Shown here: positions 34,033 to 42,696 of the stretch, in pieces
How positions within the stretch are numbered: the stretch's first letter is position 1
How the letters are laid out: every line of letters begins with the position of its first letter
Source: Bacillus pseudomycoides
Lineage (GTDB): Bacteria > Bacillota > Bacilli > Bacillales > Bacillaceae_G
Assembly (NCBI RefSeq): GCF_022811845.1
Contig: NZ_CP064267.1
Coordinates: 1-64,000, forward strand
DNA: 64,000 bases
Direction of reading: 5' to 3'
The notes under the pieces: model-generated
What the model saw: the letters and a program-made list of their open reading frames with translations, nothing else
Database searches by the model: none
Told to the model about the DNA's origin: nothing
Program-made: the position numbers and the translations under genes

Positions 34033-34704
34033 CTCATGAAATAGATAATAATGGAAAAAAACATATGTACAACTATTATTTAGTATATTTTTCCTAATTC
34101 AAGTTGAGAAACTTTTATTATGGACAAACGGTTCTATTACAAAGCTTTCTAAAGGAAGCTACATTCTAGGAAAAGAAGAGAGGAGAATCAAACATGTGAT
34201 AAAATAAAATAAAATTTAAATTTATCAAACACGATACTTCTATCCCTTTTCTAAAATCACCTTAATTTAATATAATCAGATAATTGTGATATATATAATT
34301 TTTATCTATAAATCTACATATATTTAAGTACATTTTAAATATATTCTTTACATATTTGAAAAGGGATACTTTTATAGACGCGACAAGGATTCCCTAGATC
34401 ATAAAATGTCCAAAGAACAAACAGTTCGAAAAGGTGTACCTTTTGATACTGCACAAAAAAATAGTAATAAATTTCTCAATATGGATAGTTTAACTATTTT
34501 TAGATATAATATTCAAAATTAACAGTCGATGTAATATGATAAAAAGGTGATGGTTATCACCCTGTTTTTTTCTCCTTATGCCATAGATAAGACCGAGTTT
34601 CTGGTCTTATCTTTTTTATTTATATATTTTCTTTGGGGATGAATGAGTAAGTGGAATATGTGTAAAATTTGATATACTAAAAGAAAAATTAGGATGATAA
34701 GCTT
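34033..34704. other. Spacer with operon promoter, short ORF and two terminators
   Basis: The RiPP operon promoter should lie in the AT-rich 34030-34330. A 38-codon ATG frame at 34406-34522 (MSKEQTVRKGVPFDTAQKNS start) has protein-like composition but no ribosome site, and may be a gene fragment. GGTGA/TCACC plus T7 (34546-34569) and AGATAAGACC/GGTCTTATCT plus T6 (34585-34618) are intrinsic terminators on the plus strand. Confidence 0.5.
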
Positions 34705-35577
34705 ATGCCAACAAAAGAATTTCAAGATACGGTACAACATTTTTCTTCTTTCTTATTAAATAAAGGACGCAAGCCTTCTACAATTAAACGATATGTTTAT
34801 GATATTGAAGACTTTGGTCATTGGTTGCAAAAATCTAAAAAACTTCCTACAGGCAAGATATGGACGACGCTTGGTACAAAGGATTATGAAGCGTATTTCT
34901 ATGATTTAAAACAGCAACGACTGTACTCTGATAAAACAATGCATCGTGTCTATATTGTCTTAAATAGAATGTATCAGTATTTACAACTGCCAAATCCGTT
35001 AGAAGAGATGCAATTGAGTATTCAACCAAATCGTGCGTTACGTGATGAGGACTTTATCTCAATAGAGGAAGAAAAAACGTTACAGTATATTTTAACCTCA
35101 TTGGACGGGTTAACCGAGAGACAAAGTGCCGTTCGTCCTATACTTCAGGATCGAAACATTTCTATTGTACATTTCCTTTTGAACTATGGACTATCACTAC
35201 AAGAGCTTGTGGGATTACAAATGAAGCATGTTCATTTTGAGAATAATACTCTCACAGTTCCAGGAATAACAGGGATAGAAAGAACGATTGTATTAAGTGA
35301 AGATGATAAAAAGCGATTATTTAGCTATTATAAAATCATTCCTGAACCTGTTCGTCCAAAATATCATAGTACTGATCCACTATTTGTGGCATTCGATTAT
35401 ACTCGAAATACATTTCGTTGGGTATATGAAAATGATGCACCAAAAGCTTTAACAGAAATTGCTGTTCAAAAGATGATTCGGCTTGAAGTTGCTCGAGCAA
35501 ATTTACGTAAAGGTATTTCAGCGCAACACTTACGGAACACTTTCATCTTAAGACTTATTGAGCATCAAGCTTCATAG
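34705..35577 (+). pseudogene. Tyrosine recombinase with premature stop
   Basis: 290 residues. The N-terminal SAM-like domain (TVQHFSSFLLNKGRKPSTIK) and most of the catalytic domain are present: the box with HLRNTF (His/Arg) is clear. The first catalytic Arg region reads NYGLSLQELVGL, with Ser where most family members have Arg. Translation ends at TAG (35575-35577), but the frame continues YEIIKQVGFKSKLSLKRYYDYINQK to 35655, containing the probable nucleophilic Tyr. An IS240-like element starts one base later. As read it lacks the Tyr and should be inactive. Confidence 0.75.
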
Positions 35578-35655
35578 TACGAAATAATAAAACAGGTAGG
35601 TTTTAAATCTAAACTTTCGTTAAAAAGATATTATGATTACATCAATCAAAAATAA

Positions 35656-36516
35656 GGTTCTGGTGCAAAAACTTCAGGGCAATTGCAAATAATCTCTAAA
35701 TCTTGGACATACTGATACTATTACTCTAGAAAAGGTGTGTGATCAGTATGAAAAAGGAAAATTTGTTCAAATGGAGGCACTATCAACCTGATATTATCTT
35801 ATTAACGGTAAGATGGCACCTACGGTACAACCTCAGTTTTCGTGATTTGGTAGAAATGATGGAGGAACGAGGTTTGTCTATTGCTCACACCACCATTATG
35901 CGTTGGGTGCATCAATATGGACCTGAATTAGACGAAAGAGTACGACGTCATCTTAAGACGACAAATGATTCCTGGAGAGTCGATGAAACGTATGTGAAAG
36001 TGAAAGGTCAATGGATGTATTTATATCGCGCAGTAGATTCTGAAGGAAACACCATTGATTTTTATCTAAGTGAATCAAGAGATAAACAAGCAGCCAAGCG
36101 CTTTTTCAAGAAAGCCTTGGCTGCTTCTCATATTTGTAAACCTCGTGTTATAACAGTAGACAAGAACCCAGCCTATCCCGTAGCGATTCAAGAGTTAAAG
36201 AAGAGAAACGTATGCCTGAAGGCATACAAATAAGGCAAGTTAAATATCTCAATAATATAGTGGAACAGGATCACCGTTTCATTAAGAAACGTGTACGTTC
36301 TATGTTAGGATTCAAGTCGTATGAAACAGCCACTTCTATATTGAGTGGCGTTGAAGCCATGCATATGATGAAAAAAGGACAACTTAACCTACAGGTGAAG
36401 TCTGCTCAAAATGAAGTTGGGTTCATACATAAGTTGTTTAGAATTGCATCATAATCTGTCATTGAATAGGCCATGTAGGTTCTATATCTCTATCAAATGA
36501 TTTTTGCACCAGAACC
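35656..36516 (+). mobile_element. IS240-like insertion sequence (IS6 family), 861 bp
   Basis: Bounded by terminal inverted repeats GGTTCTGGTGCAAAAA (35656) and TTTTTGCACCAGAACC (to 36516). The length of 861 bp matches IS240 of B. thuringiensis from memory. The flanking 8 bp (AAAAATAA and GATTTTTT) do not match, so no target duplication is visible and the element may be the product of recombination. A partial copy lies at 19535-19869. Confidence 0.88.
35739..36454 (+). pseudogene. IS6-family transposase with a frameshift
   Basis: Frame one (35739-36233) contains the HTH (LRYNLSFRDLVEMMEERGLS), and the first Asp and central region of the DDE domain (WRVDETYVKVKGQWMYLYRA; VITVDKNPAYPVA). Frame two (36212-36454) gives the rest (PEGIQIRQVKYLNNIVEQDH with the catalytic Glu region; SMLGFKSYETA). 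One base is missing near 36208. IS6 elements do not normally need frameshifting, so this copy is probably inactive. Confidence 0.85.
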
Positions 36517-36624
36517 GATTTTTTTATATTTCTAATGAAGAACTATTAGCAATCCGCTAATTACCATTTTTATTAAAATATATTATTAATATGGTACGTG
36601 AAATTATATTAATTTATATGTTCA

Positions 36625-36790
36625 ATTAAATAATAATCTCACCGAAACACCCTTCAACATTTTGAACATGCTTAGAATGAAATGCTGTGGTGTACAATCA
36701 ATTAAGAGATGAACATGGTCACCTCAAATATCAGATAACATACATCGAGTGTTTTCCTGGATATTCACACTAAATAACGTTATTTTTTCT
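36625..36790 (-). pseudogene. IS200/IS605-type TnpA fragment
   Basis: On the minus strand the sequence reads GDHVHLLIDCTPQHFILSMF and KMLKGVSVRLL, the HUH-containing middle of IS200-type Y1 transposases (the HVH pair is the metal motif). The start, the catalytic Tyr and the element ends are missing. Confidence 0.6.
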
Positions 36791-36858
36791 AATTACAGAT
36801 TTAACATTAGTCGGAAAATATTGAACATTTTCTTTAAATTCCCTGTTTTTTTCAATGA

Positions 36859-36896
36859 AAATAAGAACCTCTAATCTACTAAGGTTCTTATTTTAT
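36859..36896. terminator. Bidirectional terminator
   Basis: AATAAGAACCT / AGGTTCTTATT with A and T runs on its sides. It lies after the end of the lipoprotein's read-through frame (36933). Confidence 0.75.
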
Positions 36897-37015
36897 CAAT
36901 CCCATTAAATTTAATATTTAACGAAGACTTATTTTATTTCTCCACCTTGATTTAAAGCAACTAATCCTTTGTCTTTAGTATCTAAATTATTATTTACTGG
37001 TTTTTGCTCTGGCTT

Positions 37016-38263
37016 TTACTCTGGTTTCTGTTCTGGTTTTTCTTTTTCAATAACAACTACAGTAACTGTAGCTGTTTTGCTGTTTCCGGATGCATCTGTC
37101 GCTGTTACCTCTACTTGGATGTCCCCTTCTTTACTTGTATCATAGGAACCTACCGTTACTACTGGGTTTGGATCTTTATTGTCTGTTACTTCTACTAAAT
37201 CAGGCGCATTTAGTATGTCTCCCACATTCACTGTTACTCCCTGCTTCGCTGTTAATATCGGTGCTTCTATGTCCTTTTCAACTACTTTTACTGACACCAT
37301 TACTGTTGAACTGTTTCCGGATGCATCTGTCGCTGTTACCTCTACTTGGATATCTCCTTCTTTACTTGTATCATAGGAGCCTACTGTTACTACTGGATTT
37401 GAATCTTTATTATCTGTTACTTCTACTAAATCAGCTACACTTAGGCTATCTCCCACATTTACTGTTACTCCCTGCTTCGCTGTTAATATCGGTGCTTCTA
37501 TGTCCTTTTCAACTACTTTTACTGACACCATTACTGTTGAGCTGTTTCCTGATGCATCTGTCGCTGTTACCTCTACTTGGATATCTCCTTCTTTACTTGT
37601 ATCATAGGAACCTACCGTTACTACTGGGTTTGGATCTTTATTGTCTGTTACTTCTACTAAATCAGCTACACTTAGGCTATCTCCCACATTTACTGTTACT
37701 CCTTGCTTCGCTGTTAATACAGGAGCTTCTGTATCTTTTTCTGGTTCAGTTGTTCCTCCACCATTTCCACCTGGTTCAGGTTTTGGCTGCTGAGGAACCT
37801 CTTGAGGTTTTGGTATCGATTCATTTGCACTTGCAACTCCATTGTTAAAATCTAAATCTCCACCAAATACGAAATTTTTATCATCTATATTTTCTGAAAC
37901 AGAAGGTCTATTAGATGCAGATGCGAGGGTATCTGTTAAATCATCAAAACGTTTTTTCGATTTATTATTATCTATAATCCCAGCTAAATTCTGATTAGGA
38001 TTTTGTGTTGCACTATCTATTATGTCATCAAAATCTTCCGAACCTAGTGTGTCTGAAACTTCATTCTTATTTTTATCTTTTTGTTCCTGCTCATGTTTAT
38101 CTTTCGTATCTTCATTCTTATTTTTAGACACCGATGCACTTTTATCACTTTTCTTTTCTGAAGAGGATTTATTAAAGCATCCTGACAATACACCTACACT
38201 TAAAGTAGTAGCAGTTGTTGCAAGAAAAATTTTCTTAAACATTTTTGAATAATCAATAGGCAA
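37016..38263 (-). CDS. Lipoprotein with three Ig-like (DUF5011-type) repeats
   Basis: 415 residues from a TTG with AGGAGG 8 nt upstream. The lipobox LSGC (~residue 29) gives membrane anchoring. A charged Lys/Glu/Asp-rich linker (~30-170) is followed by three 77-residue repeats (TDASGNS-containing, DxEAPxLTAKQGVTVNVGD start), each encoded by a 231-bp unit that is nearly identical at the DNA level, then KEKPEQKPE. In-frame TAA ends it, yet the same frame continues KPEQKPVNNNLDTKDKGLVA to 36933, so the stop probably arose by a CAA to TAA change. It lies just after the EssB-like gene and may face the outside with it. Confidence 0.8.
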   Translation of the reverse strand: MPIDYSKMFKKIFLATTATTLSVGVLSGCFNKSSSEKKSDKSASVSKNKNEDTKDKHEQEQKDKNKNEVSDTLGSEDFDDIIDSATQNPNQNLAGIIDNNKSKKRFDDLTDTLASASNRPSVSENIDDKNFVFGGDLDFNNGVASANESIPKPQEVPQQPKPEPGGNGGGTTEPEKDTEAPVLTAKQGVTVNVGDSLSVADLVEVTDNKDPNPVVTVGSYDTSKEGDIQVEVTATDASGNSSTVMVSVKVVEKDIEAPILTAKQGVTVNVGDSLSVADLVEVTDNKDSNPVVTVGSYDTSKEGDIQVEVTATDASGNSSTVMVSVKVVEKDIEAPILTAKQGVTVNVGDILNAPDLVEVTDNKDPNPVVTVGSYDTSKEGDIQVEVTATDASGNSKTATVTVVVIEKEKPEQKPE

Positions 38264-38282
38264 TATATTTCCTCCTTATCCC

Positions 38283-39449
38283 TTAGTTCGCATTAATTTT
38301 TGCAATTGATGTTGCTGAATTATTAGGAGTATTATTGTTATCAATTTTTTCTAACAAATCTTTATTCCCGACTTTCTGAGCAAATTTCTTTGCCTCTTCT
38401 GACTGGTTTAGCTTTAAATAACTATTTACAATAATTCCTTCTCTACGACCATCTAGTGGTACTTTCTCTTTTAGTTTAATAACCTCTTCATGTTTATTAT
38501 CGATTGCTGCTATTTCAAAGTTAATTAACTGATTTTTAGTTTTTAATTCTTTTACTTTTTTAAGATTATCGATAGCGATATAATACGAAACGACTGATTC
38601 AGCAAAGTCGGGCTCCAAATCTATAGCTTCTTGTGCTTTACCAGCTAATAAATAAGTAAATAGAACTGCTTTTTTATCGTCTTTCCCCAGAGTTTTGTAA
38701 TCAACCTTTTCGAATTTTAACGCTGCATCTTGGTATTTTTGAACTGCGGATAGCCTTAATCCTTTAACTAAATTGGAATTCATCTCAACATTACTTGAAT
38801 TAGCCGTAGTTGCCGCTTTTGAATTTTTCATTGTTGAAAAAACAAATCCAGCGAATACAATCACAATTATTGATGCAACGCCAATTAAAATATACTTAAT
38901 TTTGGGCACCTTTATCGAAATACTTTTCGTATTTGTATCATTATGTCTACTACGGCTTTTTGCTGAATCACCTTTTTCAGATTGTATATTGTTAAGTTGG
39001 GCCTTCGATTGGATAATGACTTTCTCTTCTTGTAGCTGTGCTAGTTCACGTTGTCTCTCTCTTGCTGCTTCCTCTTCTTGTTGTTTCGCTAGTTCACGTT
39101 GTCTCTCTTTTGCTGCTTCTTCTGCTTTTCGACGGGCTTCCATCTCGCGTTCTCGTGCCGCTTCCTCTTCCATTTTCTGATGATCCGTTATCACTTGATG
39201 ATTAATTTCTTTACTATTTTCAGATTGTTGTTTAATTGCTTCTATCCATTGCAAGGCAGGATTTACCGAATGATTTGTTATAACTTGTTCTTGCATCTTT
39301 TGATTTTCTACTGTTTCTTCTACTGAATTTGCTTCTTGTTCAAGTCCTTCAATATAAAGTCGTTCCTCTTCAGCCTGCATCTTTTCTTGGCGCTCTTTTT
39401 CTTTTCTAATCCTTTCTTTCATATAATTCTGTTTACGCTTATTTTGCAT
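38283..39449 (-). CDS. Coiled-coil membrane protein with EssB/YukC-like C-terminus
   Basis: 388 residues. A long charged coiled coil (~1-160, with repeats such as AARERQRELA and KAEEAAKERQRELAKQQ) is followed by a transmembrane helix (YILIGVASIIVIVFAGFVFS, ~190-210) and an extracytoplasmic helical domain: AVQKYQDAALKFEKVDYKTL, KAVLFTYLLAGKAQEAIDLE, FAESVVSYYIAI, SYLKLNQSEEAKKFAQ. This closely follows, from memory, the C-terminal half of the type VII secretion protein YukC/EssB, but the N-terminal pseudokinase is replaced by coiled coil. With the lipoprotein downstream (19 bp away) and sigma factor upstream it may belong to a surface or conjugation apparatus. AAAGGAGG precedes the ATG. Confidence 0.7.
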   Translation of the reverse strand: MQNKRKQNYMKERIRKEKERQEKMQAEEERLYIEGLEQEANSVEETVENQKMQEQVITNHSVNPALQWIEAIKQQSENSKEINHQVITDHQKMEEEAAREREMEARRKAEEAAKERQRELAKQQEEEAARERQRELAQLQEEKVIIQSKAQLNNIQSEKGDSAKSRSRHNDTNTKSISIKVPKIKYILIGVASIIVIVFAGFVFSTMKNSKAATTANSSNVEMNSNLVKGLRLSAVQKYQDAALKFEKVDYKTLGKDDKKAVLFTYLLAGKAQEAIDLEPDFAESVVSYYIAIDNLKKVKELKTKNQLINFEIAAIDNKHEEVIKLKEKVPLDGRREGIIVNSYLKLNQSEEAKKFAQKVGNKDLLEKIDNNNTPNNSATSIAKINAN

Positions 39450-39571
39450 AAGTCATACAAGACCTCCTTTCTATATATACCCCGATAAGAATCAAGGTTA
39501 ATTACAAATGTGTATCATCAATACAAGGATGTACATTTTGGTAGTTAAATCTAAGAAATTTCAAATATTAA

Positions 39572-39769
39572 TTAATATTTTTTAGTTTTTCTAAACAAAT
39601 GAAAAGGATAAACGGTTATTAACCATTTATCCCCAAAAACAATTGTACAGTTTATATCATCGAAATAAGAAAATTCCCCATAATTATATATTTCTCTAAA
39701 ACTCCAATCCCTTTTACTTTCAAAACTCCTCTCCAAAAGAAATGCTATCACATCGTAATGCCCTTCCAC
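39572..39769 (-). CDS. Small hypothetical protein
   Basis: 65 residues (MEGHYDVIAFLLERSFESKR start) with aromatic-rich beta-type sequence (FGDKWLITVYPFHLF). It lies 8 bp after the sigma factor frame and could be coupled to it. It has no recognised family. Confidence 0.4.
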   Translation of the reverse strand: MEGHYDVIAFLLERSFESKRDWSFREIYNYGEFSYFDDINCTIVFGDKWLITVYPFHLFRKTKKY

Positions 39770-39777
39770 ATTTTAGA

Positions 39778-40302
39778 TTAATTAAAATTGAAAACAAAAG
39801 ATACAGTTTTTAGAAGTCCTAACACTGTACCATCAGATAGTTTCAGATATTTATTTTTTATATTTCCCATTAGTTCAATCTTCTCATTTAACAAAGTAAA
39901 TATTTTATCTCTATATTTACAATTCCTTAATGCATCAATTGCTTCATTTTTCAATTGAGAAATCCTTTCTGTCGATCTATTTAATACTTTTGCTATTTCT
40001 TTGTAATGATAGATTCTCCCATCCTCTATACCAAATGCATTATTAAGTACAATTTTTTGCCTTGGGTTTAATACTTTATTGAATATTTTCCAAATTTCAT
40101 AATCCAACTCTTCCAAAAGTACTTCATTTAAATTGTTAAACGTTGAATCATTTGCGCCTAAACATCCATGTAATGTTTGTGCCTCATCATGTTTTGATGT
40201 ATCTAAAGATACCACAATTTGATTTCTATAAATATTATTATGCCTTATAACATTCTCAATTGGTTCATTTAATATATTTGCTATTTCTTCGACACTAGGC
40301 AA
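39778..40302 (-). CDS. Sigma-70-type factor, C-terminal part (region 3-4)
   Basis: 174 residues as read. LPSVEEIANILNEPIENVIR is sigma region 3 and LNPRQKIVLNNAFGIEDG plus YHYKEIAKVLNRSTERISQLKNEAIDALR is region 4.2, which binds the -35 box. The frame joins 40281-40811 when one T is added to GAATTTTTAACAAC (near 40318), restoring EEEFFNNKNRLPSVEE. The apparent start has no ribosome site, so this is not a separate gene. The tail beyond ~140 (IKNKYLKLSDGTVLGLLKTV) is not typical of sigma factors. Confidence 0.75.
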   Translation of the reverse strand: MPSVEEIANILNEPIENVIRHNNIYRNQIVVSLDTSKHDEAQTLHGCLGANDSTFNNLNEVLLEELDYEIWKIFNKVLNPRQKIVLNNAFGIEDGRIYHYKEIAKVLNRSTERISQLKNEAIDALRNCKYRDKIFTLLNEKIELMGNIKNKYLKLSDGTVLGLLKTVSFVFNFN

Positions 40303-40811
40303 TCTATTTTTGTTGTTAAAAATTCTTCTTCTATTTCCATATATCTATTATTATAGTTAATCACGCTATTAGGTAATTTAAAAATCCCTGATCTTTTCTT
40401 AAATATAAACCTAATGATTTCACTCCTAATCCACCAATCAGCATATGTACTAAATGAGTACCCTAACCCCGGATTATAATCTTCAATTGCTCTCAACATC
40501 CCTATGTTTCCTTCTTGTATCAACTCTAGATATTCAATATCTGGATTTTTATGTTTATATATTAATGCGATTCTTGAAACAAGTTTTGCGTTATAGTTAA
40601 ACAATTTTTCTTTTAAATTATGTTCCCCATTTTTATATCGACGGAATAATTCAATGCTCTCTTCTCTAGATAATGTCTTATATCTTCCAATTTCTAAATA
40701 ATATTGGTTATCCGAGGATAAATCGAATTTTGGATTTTTAGTGGTCGATTCATAAGCCACTGATTGATTTAAAGAATCCTCTCGATTCATAACAGTATAT
40801 AATCTCTTCAT
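40281..40811 (-). CDS. Sigma-70-type factor, N-terminal part (region 2)
   Basis: 177 residues from the ATG at 40811 (AGGAGG 8 nt upstream). Region 1.2 (YYLEIGRYKTLSREESIELF) and region 2 (LVSRIALIYKHKNPDIEYLE; LIQEGNIGMLRAIEDYNPGLGYSFSTYADWWIRSEIIRFI) match RpoD-like sigma factors, with promoter-opening aromatic residues in FSTYADWWIR. It would be an alternative sigma factor (~350 residues) encoded by the element, possibly driving the neighbouring lipoprotein/EssB-like genes. The reading frame is lost after EEEFLTTKIDCL. Confidence 0.78.
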   Translation of the reverse strand: MKRLYTVMNREDSLNQSVAYESTTKNPKFDLSSDNQYYLEIGRYKTLSREESIELFRRYKNGEHNLKEKLFNYNAKLVSRIALIYKHKNPDIEYLELIQEGNIGMLRAIEDYNPGLGYSFSTYADWWIRSEIIRFIFKKRSGIFKLPNSVINYNNRYMEIEEEFLTTKIDCLVSKK

Positions 40812-40885
40812 TCCGTACACCTCCTATAACGATATAACTTCATTTTATTGCTTGAATAAATTCTTTAGCCTCTTCTTGTATGCTA

Positions 40886-40985
40886 CTTATTAAATTACAT
40901 TCCTTTGCACATTTGTTTGCTACTTCCTTATGATGCTTATTAAATTACATTCCTTTGCACATTTGTTTGCTACTTCCTTATGATG
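40886..40985. repeat. 50-bp tandem duplication
   Basis: Two exact 50-bp copies (each starting CTTATTAAATTACATTCC) lie in the 3' end of the small Cys-rich gene. 50 is not a multiple of three, so the extra copy changes the C-terminus. Confidence 0.85.
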
Positions 40986-41129
40986 CTTATTCTTTAAATA
41001 TTCTTTATATATTTCACAATTTTGACAGATACTGGTTATTTTTCGCATAAGCTCTCTTTGTTTTTTTCTTTCATACAAAAATTGTTCTTTTGTATCCTTC
41101 GCTCTGTTTTTTCTCCCCAATTGTATCAC
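40920..41129 (-). CDS. Small Cys-rich protein altered by tandem duplication
   Basis: 69 residues from a GTG at 41129. A basic helical start (RAKDTKEQFLYERKKQRELM) is followed by CQNCEIYKEYLK and VANKCAKECNL, a C-x2-C ... C-x3-C zinc-finger-like set. The 50-bp duplication replaces the original tail: from the second copy the frame would read NLISSIQEEAKEFIQAIK and stop at ~40844. It precedes the sigma factor on the same strand. Confidence 0.55.
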   Translation of the reverse strand: MIQLGRKNRAKDTKEQFLYERKKQRELMRKITSICQNCEIYKEYLKNKHHKEVANKCAKECNLISIIRK

Positions 41130-42136
41130 CCCGTATATGAATAAGTTTCAATTAAACCTAAACCTATTGATGATATTACTTTAATGCGAAATTAATCGTC
41201 GAACATTTTCCATATTTACCCTTTATTTATATAATATATGATTATAAGAAAATGTAAATTTATTATTCGTAAAATTCAAAAAATAATTAGAAATTGTTGA
41301 AAATTATCAATTCCTTGAAATAGTCCTTACTATATTTATATAAAATACCCTCAATTACAGCATCATATCAGACCTATCAACTATACGTAGATTCTATTCG
41401 TCATCTCAGCTAGGTTTAAAACTTAAAAATCATAAAGAACTATAAGATTAAAAGATATGTATTTTATGATACGATTTTATAATGAGGGAGCTCGGCGCAC
41501 CTTGGTAAGTTTTCACAATCAAAAAATCTGTACATCCTCCCCTTAATACTGCTTAATTACAAGAAAGATATAGACTAAAATTAATATGGATGCCCATTGC
41601 AAAAGGGCATTCTTTTCTATTATTAAAAAATAGTTACAAACTAACGAGACAATTTTTCATATTTCATTTTACCGTTAATTACAAGTATAGTCGTGACCCA
41701 CTTGTTCCTACCGTTTTTTTCTTTCTATTAAATGTGTTATGCTAAAGCAACAATCTTTAAGAACAGAGCAAAAATTAAAATTTGTTTAACTTAGTAAAGA
41801 AAAAGTACACCACTATATAATTAGTGATGTACCTTTATTAATATAATGTTCAACATTATAGACAATTTATTGGTTTTAATAGTTTCATGTACTATCACTT
41901 GTCTTTAATATTACTTTGTAGAGTCACTTTCTTCTTAAGTTTATTTGGCTTTCATTTCTTCAATTGTTCTGTAATTATCTCACCCCAAGAGTTTGAAATA
42001 TCTTTAATTGTTTTACAGGGCTTTTTTAGCTGATCTTCTCTGCCTGCCTACAATTATTGCGTTTTCTTTCGTAAAATTTTTTATCAATTTTATATGATAA
42101 AGATAATTTCTACAAACCTCTATTAGACATAAGCTA
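41130..42136. other. About 1 kb of gene debris and hairpins
   Basis: No complete gene. ATGCCCATTGCAAAAGGGCAT plus T run (41590-41618) is a terminator whose upstream sequence (ATTACAAGAAAG..TGGACTAAAAT) repeats at 57730-57790. AAGTACACCACT/AGTGATGTACCTT (41803-41836) is a second hairpin. On the minus strand near 42060-41960 a frame EDQLKKPCKTIKDISNSWGE and IITEQLKK ends in a stop and looks like a gene tail. Confidence 0.45.
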
Positions 42137-42319
42137 CTACCCAAGTCGGTCCTGTTTATTTAATTCTGGATATTTTATCATCATAAATTCATTGAGCAAT
42201 AAATCTAATTTTCGGCTGAATTCAACGGTTTTTTGATTAGTCAACCCATATTTCCGCCCTGATATTTCCATTTCTCGTTTGAATTGATTGTATTCATTTA
42301 AATATTTTTTCAGCTTCAT
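42137..42319 (-). CDS. Spo0E-like aspartyl-phosphate phosphatase
   Basis: 60 residues from the ATG at 42319, chosen because GATAGGAGGAAGCTTC precedes it; the longer frame from 42448 has no ribosome site. KTVEFSRKLDLLLNEFM carries the Spo0E-type S-x-x-LD signature in a two-helix hairpin. Such peptides dephosphorylate Spo0A~P and delay sporulation. It is a single gene. Confidence 0.75.
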   Translation of the reverse strand: MKLKKYLNEYNQFKREMEISGRKYGLTNQKTVEFSRKLDLLLNEFMMIKYPELNKQDRLG

Positions 42320-42696
42320 GAAGCTTCCTCCTATCGTTACATAAGCATAATATTTTCCGTAAATCGTATAAGATTTGAGAGAGCTCTTTAAAGACTGAAT
42401 GGACTCCCCCGATTTGCTCCTTTTACAATCAACTTTGCATCGGATCATAAAAAGGTGTAACCATGAATTATCTATGAACAGCTAATTCACTACGTATATT
42501 TTGTCCCTCTGGAACTATCAATTTCTTTATTTGCCCAGGAGCAGGGAAAAAATTTTAGGGTTCTCTGCATAAATACGTACCTCAATCGTATGATCTTCTC
42601 TCCGCACATCCAATTAGGTAATTTGCCAAAGAAAATATATAAGGACGATACTTGTAAAAACTCTCATCCTTTCAAAGATAGGAATTTTATATTTAT

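Noticed and set aside
34406..34522. 38-codon ORF as a second RiPP precursor
   Set aside because: It is on the opposite strand from the operon, has no ribosome site and no leader/core division.
36200..36240. Possible programmed frameshift in the IS240-like transposase
   Set aside because: IS6 family elements encode one continuous transposase and there is no slippery heptamer; a simple one-base loss is the better explanation.
37090..37848. A 252-codon plus-strand frame rich in Leu/His opposite the Ig-repeat lipoprotein
   Set aside because: It is the antisense shadow of repeated coding DNA, has no ribosome site and shows unrealistic leucine-rich composition.
40870..41000. Possible CRISPR array from the repeated 50-bp units
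   Set aside because: Two directly adjoining identical copies without spacers; it is a tandem duplication. No cas genes are present in the window.
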